From: Kibdelosporangium persicum
GTDB lineage: Bacteria; Actinomycetota; Actinomycetes; Mycobacteriales; Pseudonocardiaceae
Length of the DNA: 64,000 nt
NCBI RefSeq assembly: GCF_013280595.1
Contig: NZ_JAAATY010000020.1
Location: 112,649 to 176,648 of the forward strand
Direction of reading: 5' to 3'
A program made the position numbers and the translations under genes. Below the pieces are notes generated by a model that had not been told where the DNA came from, made no database searches, and saw nothing but the letters and a program-made list of their open reading frames with translations. Shown here piece by piece: positions 26,902-34,399 of the stretch. Each line of letters begins with the position of its first letter. Positions within the stretch are counted from its first letter, which is position 1.

Positions 26902-26939
26902 GCCGACGCGCCCGCCGCACCGGCGGCGGACGCGTCGGC
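26902..26939. terminator. GC-rich hairpin between mmsA and HtrA-like gene
   Basis: Arms at 26902-26917 and 26924-26939 pair over 16 positions with one mismatch; the outer nine bases GCCGACGCG pair perfectly. There is no T-tract. It sits between two convergent genes, so it is a likely bidirectional terminator. Confidence 0.75.
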
Positions 26940-26953
26940 CGGTGATGCTCCGG

Positions 26954-27934
26954 TCATCCCCCAGTGATCCGGTCGATCACCGTCCTGGCGTCGTTGATCG
27001 GGATGGCGAACCCGATCCCGACGCTGCCCGCCCGGCCGTCCGCAGTGGACACCGGCGAGTAGATCGCCGAGTTGATCCCGATCACGTCGCCGTCGGCGTT
27101 CACCAACGGGCCGCCCGAGTTGCCCTGGTTGATCGAGGCGTCGGTCTGGATCGCCCGGTACGTGGTCTCACTGCCACCGCCGTTGCTCGCGAACGGATTG
27201 TCGCCCTGGTTCTCGTCGATGTTCACGTCGCGGTTGAGCGCGCTGACGATGCCCGTGGTCACGGTGCCCTGCAGGCCGCCGGGCGAACCGATCGCCACGA
27301 CCTCGTCACCGACCTTGAGCGTGCTGGAGTCGCCGAGCGTCGCCGGGGTCAGCCCGCTGGCGCCACGCAGTTGCAGCACGGCCAGGTCGCTCGCGGCGTC
27401 CGTGCCCACCACTGTCGCGGGGAACTCGCGGCCGTCGTTCAGGGTCACGGTCACCTGGGACGCGCCGGACACGACGTGGTTGTTGGTCAGAATCCGGCCG
27501 TCGGACGTCAGGACCACGCCCGAACCGAGTCCCTGGGCCGTCGCGGTCCTGACGTTGACCTGTACCACGCTCGGCAGCACCTTGCCGGCGATCGCGCTGA
27601 CGTCGGTTGGCGTGTTGCTGCCGACGTTCTGGGAGATCGGCGTCGAGGCCGCCGCGGCCGTGGCGTTGTCGTCCGCGCCCACGATGCCGCCGGTCACGCC
27701 GCCGACCAGGCCCGCGGCCACGACGGCCGCGATCGAGGCGGCCACGGCTCCGCGGCGCCACCGCCTCGGCTTGCCGGGGCCGGCCAGCGCGGGCGGCACG
27801 GGCCCGCCCGTGGGTGGTAACCCGCCGTTGTGGGCAGGCGGCGGGGTGGCGGCCGGGTACTGTGCCGGGCCGAAGTGCTGTTGGTGCTGCTGCGGGGGTT
27901 CGTGCGTCTGCGGCGTCACTGTCATGGCATTCAC
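26954..27934 (-). CDS. HtrA/DegP-like S1C serine protease lacking a PDZ domain
   Basis: A 326-residue protein. The cytosolic N-terminus is Gln/Pro-rich (residues 1-55), followed by one membrane helix (about 64-85, AVAASIAAVVAAGLVGG) and an extracytoplasmic trypsin-like domain. The triad is His153 (LTNNHVV), Asp183 (ASDLAVL) and Ser273 (NQGNSGGP). Actinobacterial HtrA and PepD proteins normally continue with a PDZ domain; here the stop comes straight after GIGFAIPINDARTVIDRITGG, so the PDZ domain is absent. It may be a constitutively open protease or rely on a partner. ATG 27934 or 27925 can start it. It is divergent from the S9 peptidase gene. Confidence 0.9.
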   Translation of the reverse strand: MNAMTVTPQTHEPPQQHQQHFGPAQYPAATPPPAHNGGLPPTGGPVPPALAGPGKPRRWRRGAVAASIAAVVAAGLVGGVTGGIVGADDNATAAAASTPISQNVGSNTPTDVSAIAGKVLPSVVQVNVRTATAQGLGSGVVLTSDGRILTNNHVVSGASQVTVTLNDGREFPATVVGTDAASDLAVLQLRGASGLTPATLGDSSTLKVGDEVVAIGSPGGLQGTVTTGIVSALNRDVNIDENQGDNPFASNGGGSETTYRAIQTDASINQGNSGGPLVNADGDVIGINSAIYSPVSTADGRAGSVGIGFAIPINDARTVIDRITGG

Positions 27935-27998
27935 TTTGCGGCGCTCTGATGTGAAGAGCCTGAGGATCGCCAGTGCGGATTCGAAGAAAGGTTAGGGT

Positions 27999-30095
27999 TT
28001 GGCTGTGACTCGCGAGACGTCGTTCCTCCAGATGCAGGCCCGCACCCAGCGCTTCACGCTCGGGATTCCCAAGGAGATCAAGGTCGCGCCCGACGGCGAG
28101 CGGGTGTTGTTCCTGCGGTCACCGTCCGGCGAGGAGCGCAGGCACAGCCTCTGGCAGCTGGATCTGGCCACCGGCAAGGAGTCTGTGCTGGCAGACCCGG
28201 CCGTGCTGCTGGCCGACGGCGACGAGGAACTGTCCGCCGAGGAACGCGCCCGCCGTGAGCGCAGCCGCATGCAGGCCAGCGGGATCGTCGGCAACGCCAC
28301 CGACGCCGAAGCCCGGATCGTCGCGTTCGCCCTGTCCGGGCGGCTCTACGTGACCGACGCCTTGACCGGTGAGACGAGGCTGCTGGACACCGCGAGCCCG
28401 GTCGTCGACCCGCGGCCGAACCCGACCGGCACCCACATCGCGTACGTGTCCGACAACGCGTTGCGTGTGGTGACTGTGGACGGTACGGACGATCGTGCGC
28501 TCGCGGAGCCGGAGGGCGAGGACCGGGCGTACGGTCTCGCGGAGTTCATCGCGGCCGAGGAGATGAACCGGTCTCGCGGGTACTGGTGGTCGCCGGACGG
28601 GCAGCGCCTGATCGTCAGCCACACCGACCGCTCGGCCGTGCACCGGTGGCACATCTCCGATCCCGCCAACCCGGCCGCCGGGCCGCACATCGTGCACTAT
28701 CCGGCCGCGGGCACCCCGAACGTCAAGGTCGAGCTGCTGGTGATCGGTCTGGACGGTTCGCGCGTCAAGGTGGACTGGACCGGTACCGAGTACGTCGCGA
28801 CCGTGCACTGGTCGGCGGGTGGCCCGCCGCTGATCGCCGTGCAGACTCGTGACCAGCGGACCATGCAGATCCGGACGGTCGACCCGGACACCGGCGAAAC
28901 GGAGTTGCTGCACCAACAGGACGATCCGCACTGGGTGGACATCGTGACCGGTGTGCCCGCGTGGACGTCCGACGGCAGGCTTGTCCGGGTGGTCGCGGCG
29001 GAGAACGCGTACCGGCTTGTCGTGGACGGCAAGGAAGTCACCGACCTGCCGTTGCAGGTGCGTTCGGTGCTCGACACGGACGGTGACGTGCTCTTCACCG
29101 CGTCCGCGGAGGACTCGACCCGGGTGCACGTGTACCGCGCCGGAGCGGACGGTGTCACCAAGGTGTCCTCTGTGGACGGTGTGTCGTCGGCGACGAGGGC
29201 GGCCGACGTCACGGTGGTGACCTCGTGGCGGATGGACGCGGCCGGGCCGGAAGTCACGGTGCTGCGCGGGGCCGGACAGATCGGCAGGATCGAGTCCTTC
29301 GCGGTGACCCCGGCCCTGGAACCCAAGGTCATCGAGTTGACGCTCGGCGAGCGAAAACTCCGTGGCGCGTTGATGTTCCCGGCCGGGCACGAGCCGGGCA
29401 GCGGCAAACTGCCCGTGCTGCTGGACCCGTACGGCGGTCCGCACGCGCAACGGGTCCTGGCCTCCCGCAACGCTTACCTGACGTCACAGTGGCTGGCTGA
29501 CCAGGGTTTCGCGGTGCTGGTGATCGACGGCCGCGGCACACCCGGGCGCGGACCGGCGTGGGAACGGGAAATCGCGTACGACTTCGCTGACGTCACGTTG
29601 ATCGACCAGGTCGACGGGTTGCACGCGGCCGCCGAGCAGTACCCCGACCTGGACCTTTCCCGTGTCGGAATCCGGGGGTGGTCGTACGGCGGGTATCTGG
29701 CGGCCCTCGCCGTATTGCGCCGTCCTGATGTGTTCCACGCGGCCATCGCGGGCGCGCCCGTGACCGACTGGCGGTTGTACGACACCCACTACACCGAGCG
29801 TTACCTCGGCCATCCGGACACTCACCCGGAGGTGTACGAGCGGAACTCGCTGCCGGCCGACGCGCCGAACCTGGAACGACCGCTCATGATCATTCACGGG
29901 CTCGCCGATGACAACGTCGTCGTGGCCCACTCCCTGCGACTCTCCTCCGCGCTGGTGGCCGCCGGCCGGCCGCACACACTGTTGCCGTTGCCGAACGTGA
30001 CCCACATGACGCCCCAGGACGAGTCCTCGGCGGAGAACTTCCTGCTGTTGCAGACGACCTGGCTACACGACTCACTGGGTAAGGTCCGGTCGTAG
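27999..30095 (+). CDS. S9 family prolyl oligopeptidase / dipeptidyl-peptidase IV-like
   Basis: A 698-residue serine peptidase: an N-terminal beta-propeller (residues to about 440) and a C-terminal alpha/beta-hydrolase. Catalytic residues are Ser562 in GWSYGGYL, Asp637/638 in GLADDNVV and His669 in VTHMTP. EFIAAEEMNRSRGYWWSPDG near residue 190 matches the double-Glu substrate-anchoring region of DPP IV-type enzymes, which remove X-Pro or X-Ala dipeptides. No signal peptide is visible, so it acts in the cytoplasm. TTG 27999 fits GAAAGG upstream; GTG 28005 fits a second AGGG. Either start is possible. Confidence 0.92.
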   Translation: MAVTRETSFLQMQARTQRFTLGIPKEIKVAPDGERVLFLRSPSGEERRHSLWQLDLATGKESVLADPAVLLADGDEELSAEERARRERSRMQASGIVGNATDAEARIVAFALSGRLYVTDALTGETRLLDTASPVVDPRPNPTGTHIAYVSDNALRVVTVDGTDDRALAEPEGEDRAYGLAEFIAAEEMNRSRGYWWSPDGQRLIVSHTDRSAVHRWHISDPANPAAGPHIVHYPAAGTPNVKVELLVIGLDGSRVKVDWTGTEYVATVHWSAGGPPLIAVQTRDQRTMQIRTVDPDTGETELLHQQDDPHWVDIVTGVPAWTSDGRLVRVVAAENAYRLVVDGKEVTDLPLQVRSVLDTDGDVLFTASAEDSTRVHVYRAGADGVTKVSSVDGVSSATRAADVTVVTSWRMDAAGPEVTVLRGAGQIGRIESFAVTPALEPKVIELTLGERKLRGALMFPAGHEPGSGKLPVLLDPYGGPHAQRVLASRNAYLTSQWLADQGFAVLVIDGRGTPGRGPAWEREIAYDFADVTLIDQVDGLHAAAEQYPDLDLSRVGIRGWSYGGYLAALAVLRRPDVFHAAIAGAPVTDWRLYDTHYTERYLGHPDTHPEVYERNSLPADAPNLERPLMIIHGLADDNVVVAHSLRLSSALVAAGRPHTLLPLPNVTHMTPQDESSAENFLLLQTTWLHDSLGKVRS

Positions 30096-30116
30096 GTGAA
30101 AGAAGGGAATATGTGA

Positions 30117-31067
30117 ATGGGCCGCTGGGGCATCACGCTGCCGTTGACCGCAGTTCCGCTCGCCGAGCACCGTGACCTGGTCAGGGAGCTGCCACAGCTC
30201 GGTTACACCGACGTGTGGACGGCGGAGACCGCGGGCACGGACGCGTTCACACCGCTCGCGCTGGCCGCCGAATGGGCGCCCGAACTGCGTCTGGGTACCG
30301 CGATCGCCCCGGTCTACACGCGTGGCCCCGGTCTGCTGGCGATGACCGCGGCCACCATCGCCGAGCTCGCGCCGGACCGGTTCGTGCTGGGCATCGGCAC
30401 GTCGTCGCCGGTGATCGTGTCGGGCTGGAACGCGCAGGAGTTCACCGAACCGTACGCGCGTACTCGGGACACGTTGCGGTTCCTGCGTTCCGCGTTCGCC
30501 GGTGAGAAGATCAGCCACAAGTACCCGACGTTCGAGATCTCGAAGTTCCGGCTGGAACGCCCGCCGCAGCCGCCGCCCAAGGTCATGCTCGCCGCGCTGC
30601 GGCCGGGCATGCTCCGGCTGGCGCGCAAGGAGGCCGACGGCGCGATCACGAACTGGCTCGCCCCGTCCGACGTGCCGAAGGTCCGTGCCGAGGTGGGTGC
30701 CGACTTCGAACTGGTCGCCAGGGTGTTCGTCTGCCCGACCGAGGACGCCGACGCGGCCCGGGGCCTTGGCAGGCTGCTGATCAGCAGTTATCTGACTGTG
30801 CCGGTGTACGCGGCCTTCCACGACTGGCTGGGCCGGGGCGAGTCGCTCAAGCCGATGCACGACGCGTGGGCCGCGGGCGACCGGAAACGGGCCAACGAGG
30901 TGATTCCGGACGAAGTGGTCGACGACCTGATCGTGCACGGCAGCCCGGACCGCTGCCGTGAACTGCTCCGCCGGTACGTCGAGTCCGGACTGGACACTCC
31001 GGTGATCAGCGTGCTGCCGACCGGACAGGATCCGCGCGAGGTGGTCAGGGCGCTGGCTCCGGAATGA
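30117..31067 (+). CDS. LLM class flavin/F420-dependent oxidoreductase
   Basis: A 316-residue luciferase-like protein. MGRWGITLPLTAVPL, YTDVWTAETAGTDAFTPL, GTAIAPVYTRGPGLLAM and FVLGIGTSSPVIVSGWN place it among the F420-dependent LLM reductases of actinobacteria. RPGMLRLARKEADGAITNWL near residue 160 is the conserved C-terminal barrel strand. The substrate is unknown. AGAAGGGA precedes ATG 30117. Its stop overlaps the start of the next gene by four bases (ATGA), so the product is translated together with the lysine-less PLP-fold protein. Confidence 0.88.
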   Translation: MGRWGITLPLTAVPLAEHRDLVRELPQLGYTDVWTAETAGTDAFTPLALAAEWAPELRLGTAIAPVYTRGPGLLAMTAATIAELAPDRFVLGIGTSSPVIVSGWNAQEFTEPYARTRDTLRFLRSAFAGEKISHKYPTFEISKFRLERPPQPPPKVMLAALRPGMLRLARKEADGAITNWLAPSDVPKVRAEVGADFELVARVFVCPTEDADAARGLGRLLISSYLTVPVYAAFHDWLGRGESLKPMHDAWAAGDRKRANEVIPDEVVDDLIVHGSPDRCRELLRRYVESGLDTPVISVLPTGQDPREVVRALAPE

Positions 31068-31942
31068 TCGAGCCGTCCATTCAGACCGGCGTCGCGCGGC
31101 TGTGCTTTCCGCGAGGGGTCCCCGGCGCGGTGATCACCAACGGCGGCGCCGAATCCACCCTGCTGGGGATGTTGCTGGCCAAGAAGGACGTGGGCGGGGC
31201 GCCGATGCGGGTGATCTGCGCGCGCAGTGCCAGGCCGGCTGTCGCGCAGGCCGCCGAACAGCTGGAACTGCCACCGCCGGTGGTGCTCGACTCGATCACC
31301 CAGGTCCCCGACGCGTTGGCCGGGATACGGTCCGCGACCGTGGTCGTCGCCTCGGCGGGGACCGCCGACACCGGTTCGGTGGATCCGTTGCGGGACATCG
31401 GCCGCGCCTGCCGCATGCGGGGAAGCTGGTTACACGTCGACGCCACGGGCGGGGGAGCGGCACTGTTCAGCGACCGTCTGCGGCCGTTGCTCGACGGGCT
31501 CGACCTGGCCGACTCGGTGACCGTCGAACTGCCCGAACTCGGTGCGTCCACGGGATTGCTGGCGGTGCGAGACGTGGGATCGTTGACCGGCGTGCGGATG
31601 ATGGGCCATCCGGAGGTCGCCGCGGTGTTCCGTGCGTGCCGTGCGGACATCGGGCCCGCCGCGGAACGGCGTTGCGACATGGCGTTCGCGATCGCCGAAG
31701 CGGTGCTGGCCCGGCCGGGACTGCGGCTGTGGAACCGGCCGACGCTGGCCACAGTGGTGTTCCGGCCGGACGGCGCCACTGACGAAATGGTCGCCGACCT
31801 GGCCACCGGCGGCCTGGAGCAGACCACAGTGGACGGTCAGGCGTGGTTGCGGATCACCGTGACGGATCAGCCGCTGCGTGATTACCTGGCGCTGCTTGAG
31901 ATGGACCATGTCCGCGTGGTGGGAAGAACTCCGAATGACTGA
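31064..31942 (+). CDS. degenerate group II PLP-decarboxylase-like protein (no PLP lysine, N-terminally short)
   Basis: A 292-residue protein resembling the core of aromatic-amino-acid/glutamate decarboxylases: GAVITNGGAESTLLGMLLA (phosphate-binding loop), ASAGTADTGSVDPL, and WLHVDATGGGAALFS with Asp126, the residue that normally pairs with the pyridine nitrogen. The following internal-aldimine motif (normally D-x-H-K) reads V-E-L-P-E-L-G, with Glu158 at the lysine position. The whole protein contains only two lysines, at 40-41, so no other residue can replace it. It also lacks about 80-100 N-terminal residues of the family. The frame is intact, so it is probably a non-catalytic or repurposed protein. 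It overlaps the LLM gene by four bases. Confidence 0.75.
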   Translation: MIEPSIQTGVARLCFPRGVPGAVITNGGAESTLLGMLLAKKDVGGAPMRVICARSARPAVAQAAEQLELPPPVVLDSITQVPDALAGIRSATVVVASAGTADTGSVDPLRDIGRACRMRGSWLHVDATGGGAALFSDRLRPLLDGLDLADSVTVELPELGASTGLLAVRDVGSLTGVRMMGHPEVAAVFRACRADIGPAAERRCDMAFAIAEAVLARPGLRLWNRPTLATVVFRPDGATDEMVADLATGGLEQTTVDGQAWLRITVTDQPLRDYLALLEMDHVRVVGRTPND

Positions 31943-32022
31943 TGAAACGGCCGCGTTGATCACGTAATCTGACTGGTGTTTCACGCAGTGTCCAGACCGA
32001 TCTAACTCTCTGTGAGGTACGG

Positions 32023-32148
32023 ATGGCTCAGGAACAAGCGAACACACCCCCGGCCAGCGGCCTGCTGATCGGCGTCGAGCCGCTCACCACCGCCGTGGAC
32101 CGCGGCAAGGCCAACGGTGCCGTGACCGACAACGACGGCAACGACTGA
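32023..32148 (+). CDS. 41-residue peptide coupled to JmjC oxygenase (candidate modified-peptide precursor)
   Basis: ATG 32023, with TGAGGT six bases upstream, encodes 41 residues starting MAQEQANTPPASGLLIGVEP and ending with an Asn/Asp/Gly-rich tail (TDNDGND, residues 35-41). It has no cysteine, no hydrophobic membrane segment and one lysine. Its TGA is followed with no gap by the GTG start of the JmjC/cupin gene, so the two are translationally coupled. A short peptide directly ahead of an Fe(II)/2-oxoglutarate oxygenase is the layout of a RiPP precursor and tailoring enzyme; the tail would be a natural hydroxylation site. This is inference; it might be only a leader peptide. Confidence 0.6.
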   Translation: MAQEQANTPPASGLLIGVEPLTTAVDRGKANGAVTDNDGND

Positions 32149-33339
32149 GTGGCCGGATCGTTCACCCTGGCTGACCTCGTGGCACCGCTCGAGGTCAGCC
32201 AGTTCCTTGGTTCGGTGCAGGGCCAGACCCACCACCGGTTCCCCGGAACCGCCGGCCGTTTCGCCTCCTTGATGCCGTGGCCGACGTTGAACACGGTGCT
32301 GCGCCAGCACCGGCTCGACTTCCCGCGGCTGCGTCTCGCCATGGACGGCGATGTCGTCCCCACTCATACGTACACCGAGATGGTGACGCCCAAGCGCGGC
32401 CCGCAGATCCCGCGGCTGCTGTCCGCGCCGCTGACCGAGCACCTGCGCAACGGCGCCACCTTGGTGCTGGACGCCGTGCAGGAGCTGGTCGACCCGGTCG
32501 CCGACCTGGCCGCCCGGCTCGAGCACGACCTGCGCGAGCGCGTCCAGGTGAACCTGTACGCGGGCTGGGGCAAGACCCACGGCTTCGACGTGCACTGGGA
32601 CGACCACGACGCGTTCATCCTGCAGATCTCCGGCCGCAAACGCTGGCGGATCCACGGCCCGACCAGGCCGGCGCCGCTGCACCGCGACGTCGAGCCGCCC
32701 GAGCAGCCGCCGGCGCAGCCCCTTGAGGACTTCATCCTCGAAGACGGCGACGCCCTGTACGTGCCGCGTGGCCACTGGCACGACGTGTCGGCCATCGGCG
32801 AGGAGTCGCTGCATCTGACGATCGGGTTCAACCCGGCGACCGGGGTGGACCTGGTGAACTGGCTGGCCGACCAGCTGCGGGTGGAAGAGCTGTTCCGCCG
32901 TGATCTGCCGAGGTTCGCGCCGGAAGCGGAGCGGCACGCCCACGCGGAGCGCCTGAAGGCGGGGATCGAGGCGTTGCTGACCCCGGACGTGGTCGACCGG
33001 TTCCTGACCGACCGCGACGCGCACGGTCCGGCGCACACCCGGATCGGCCTGCCGTGGTCGGCCACTTCGGATCTGCTGCCGGCCCAGGACACCGCGATCG
33101 TCCGGCTGCTGACGCCCCGGGCGGTGCTGCGGCACCAGGAATCGACCGTGACGTTGCTCGCATCCGGTCGCCGCTTCACTTTCGGCGCCGCGGCGGGGCC
33201 GGTGCTGTCCTTCCTGCTCAGCGGGACACCGGTGGCCATCGAAACGCTGGTGGAGATGGCCGGGCCGACCCTGGACCGGGCGACGGTGCGGGCACTGCTC
33301 GGCGAGTTGATCACCCAAGGGCTGCTAGCCGTGTCCTAG
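32149..33339 (+). CDS. JmjC/cupin-type Fe(II)/2-oxoglutarate oxygenase (ribosomal-oxygenase-like)
   Basis: A 396-residue protein of the JmjC ribosomal-oxygenase-like family. The iron-binding triad is His149 and Asp151 in FDVHWDDHDAF and a distal histidine in YVPRGHWHDVS (His211 most likely). QISGRKRWRIHGP follows the first motif as in YcfD/NO66. The C-terminal 100 residues form a winged-helix-like domain typical of this group. These enzymes hydroxylate ribosomal proteins or peptides. The GTG start immediately follows the stop of the 41-residue peptide gene, so that peptide is the most obvious substrate candidate. A ribosomal protein remains possible. Confidence 0.85.
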   Translation: MAGSFTLADLVAPLEVSQFLGSVQGQTHHRFPGTAGRFASLMPWPTLNTVLRQHRLDFPRLRLAMDGDVVPTHTYTEMVTPKRGPQIPRLLSAPLTEHLRNGATLVLDAVQELVDPVADLAARLEHDLRERVQVNLYAGWGKTHGFDVHWDDHDAFILQISGRKRWRIHGPTRPAPLHRDVEPPEQPPAQPLEDFILEDGDALYVPRGHWHDVSAIGEESLHLTIGFNPATGVDLVNWLADQLRVEELFRRDLPRFAPEAERHAHAERLKAGIEALLTPDVVDRFLTDRDAHGPAHTRIGLPWSATSDLLPAQDTAIVRLLTPRAVLRHQESTVTLLASGRRFTFGAAAGPVLSFLLSGTPVAIETLVEMAGPTLDRATVRALLGELITQGLLAVS

Positions 33340-33344
33340 GCATG

Positions 33345-33363
33345 TAAGATTAGGTATGCCTAA
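33345..33363. promoter_or_regulatory. possible IdeR/DtxR iron box upstream of ferredoxin-like gene
   Basis: The 19 bases TAAGATTAGGTATGCCTAA match 13 of 19 positions of the IdeR/DmdR consensus as I recall it (TTAGGTTAGGCTAACCTAA) and contain the palindrome TTAGG-N4-CCTAA. It lies six bases after the JmjC gene stop and about 34 bases before the ferredoxin-like start, a promoter position. The AT-rich element stands out from the GC-rich background. Regulation by iron is inferred. Confidence 0.55.
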
Positions 33364-33396
33364 GATAAGTTGGCGCGTCAGGGGGTATCCGGTCCT

Positions 33397-34359
33397 ATGA
33401 CCGCGCAACTCTCTGACGCCGCAGCTTCCGCCGCGAAACTGCCGGGCTGTGCCGTGGTGGCACGCATGCTCGGCGGTTCACCTGCGGGGACAGCCGCCCA
33501 CATGCGGGCCTGGTTGTTGATCGAATACCCGGGGCCGTGGCCGTCCGACGCCCTGGAACTGGCCCTGGCAGAGGCATTCCCGGCGGACAAGCGGGAACGG
33601 CTGGCAGAGCTGCGCGACGAAGGCCTGCGCCCCCTGCTGATCCGGCAGCCCGGACGGCACACCCGCGAACCCCACCTGGCCGGTCGGCGGGTGTTCGTCG
33701 GCGGAACCTCCGGCCCGCACGGGCCCTGGATGGAATCGTTCCGGATCAACGACCTGAGCGACCTGGCAGACCTGGACCTGGACGCGATCCTCGAAGGCAA
33801 GGGCGGCATAGGCAAGCCGTACCAAGGCCCGATGTTCCTGGTCTGCACCCACGGTACGAAGGACATGTGCTGCGCACTGCTCGGCAGGCCGCTGGCGAGC
33901 TCGCTGGGTGCGACGTACCCCGGCCGCGCCTGGGAGGTAAGCCACGTCGGTGGAGACCGGTGGGCCGGAAACCTGATGGTCGTCCCGGACGGCTTCCTGC
34001 ACGGACAGTTGGACCCGGACGAAGCCCACGCGGTGGTAAGGGCGGCGCTGGCGGGCCAAGTGGACCCCGAACACCTCCGCGGCCGGACAGCGGCGGAAAC
34101 CCAATGGGCCCAGTACGCGGAGATCGTGATCCGCAAGCAGGCCGGCCTGCGCGGCCTGGACGACGTGGTGGCCGTCGCCGAAAAGCCGGTGCGAACGGAC
34201 CTCGAATCCGAAGCCCGCGCGGTAACCGTCCGTGCAGGCAAGCAAACCTACGAGGTCACCATCTCCCGCAGGGCGGTGATCGGCCGTGGCCCAAGCCGTT
34301 GCAACGCGATGGTGGCGCCGGGCGGTTACATCACCGAGAACGTAACCCTCTCCTCGTGA
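33397..34359 (+). CDS. sucrase/ferredoxin-like (thioredoxin-fold [2Fe-2S]) protein
   Basis: A 320-residue Suc_Fer-like protein. RPLLIRQPGRH near residue 80 and FLVCTHGTKDMCCALLGRP near 145-163 hold the cysteine motif C-x7-CC expected for this thioredoxin-like ferredoxin family, and WEVSHVGGDRWAGNLMVVPDG is its second signature. Members are cytoplasmic redox proteins, often tied to iron uptake or siderophore reduction. The iron-box-like palindrome ahead of it supports that. ATG 33397 is chosen because the family N-terminus starts soon after. The TGA stop lies in the left arm of the second 48-bp palindrome. Confidence 0.85.
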   Translation: MTAQLSDAAASAAKLPGCAVVARMLGGSPAGTAAHMRAWLLIEYPGPWPSDALELALAEAFPADKRERLAELRDEGLRPLLIRQPGRHTREPHLAGRRVFVGGTSGPHGPWMESFRINDLSDLADLDLDAILEGKGGIGKPYQGPMFLVCTHGTKDMCCALLGRPLASSLGATYPGRAWEVSHVGGDRWAGNLMVVPDGFLHGQLDPDEAHAVVRAALAGQVDPEHLRGRTAAETQWAQYAEIVIRKQAGLRGLDDVVAVAEKPVRTDLESEARAVTVRAGKQTYEVTISRRAVIGRGPSRCNAMVAPGGYITENVTLSS

Positions 34360-34399
34360 GTGTTTGTCAGGGTTAGAACCCGGCTAAACACTCACGAGG
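34352..34399. terminator. 48-bp palindrome (copy 2 of 3)
   Basis: Same outer arms as the copy at 15299 (CCTCGTGAGTGTTT and its complement), 48 bp in total, with a G-T wobble and two mismatches inside the stem. Both convergent genes, the ferredoxin-like gene and the P-type ATPase gene, end with Ser-TGA inside its arms. Probably a bidirectional terminator. Confidence 0.8.
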
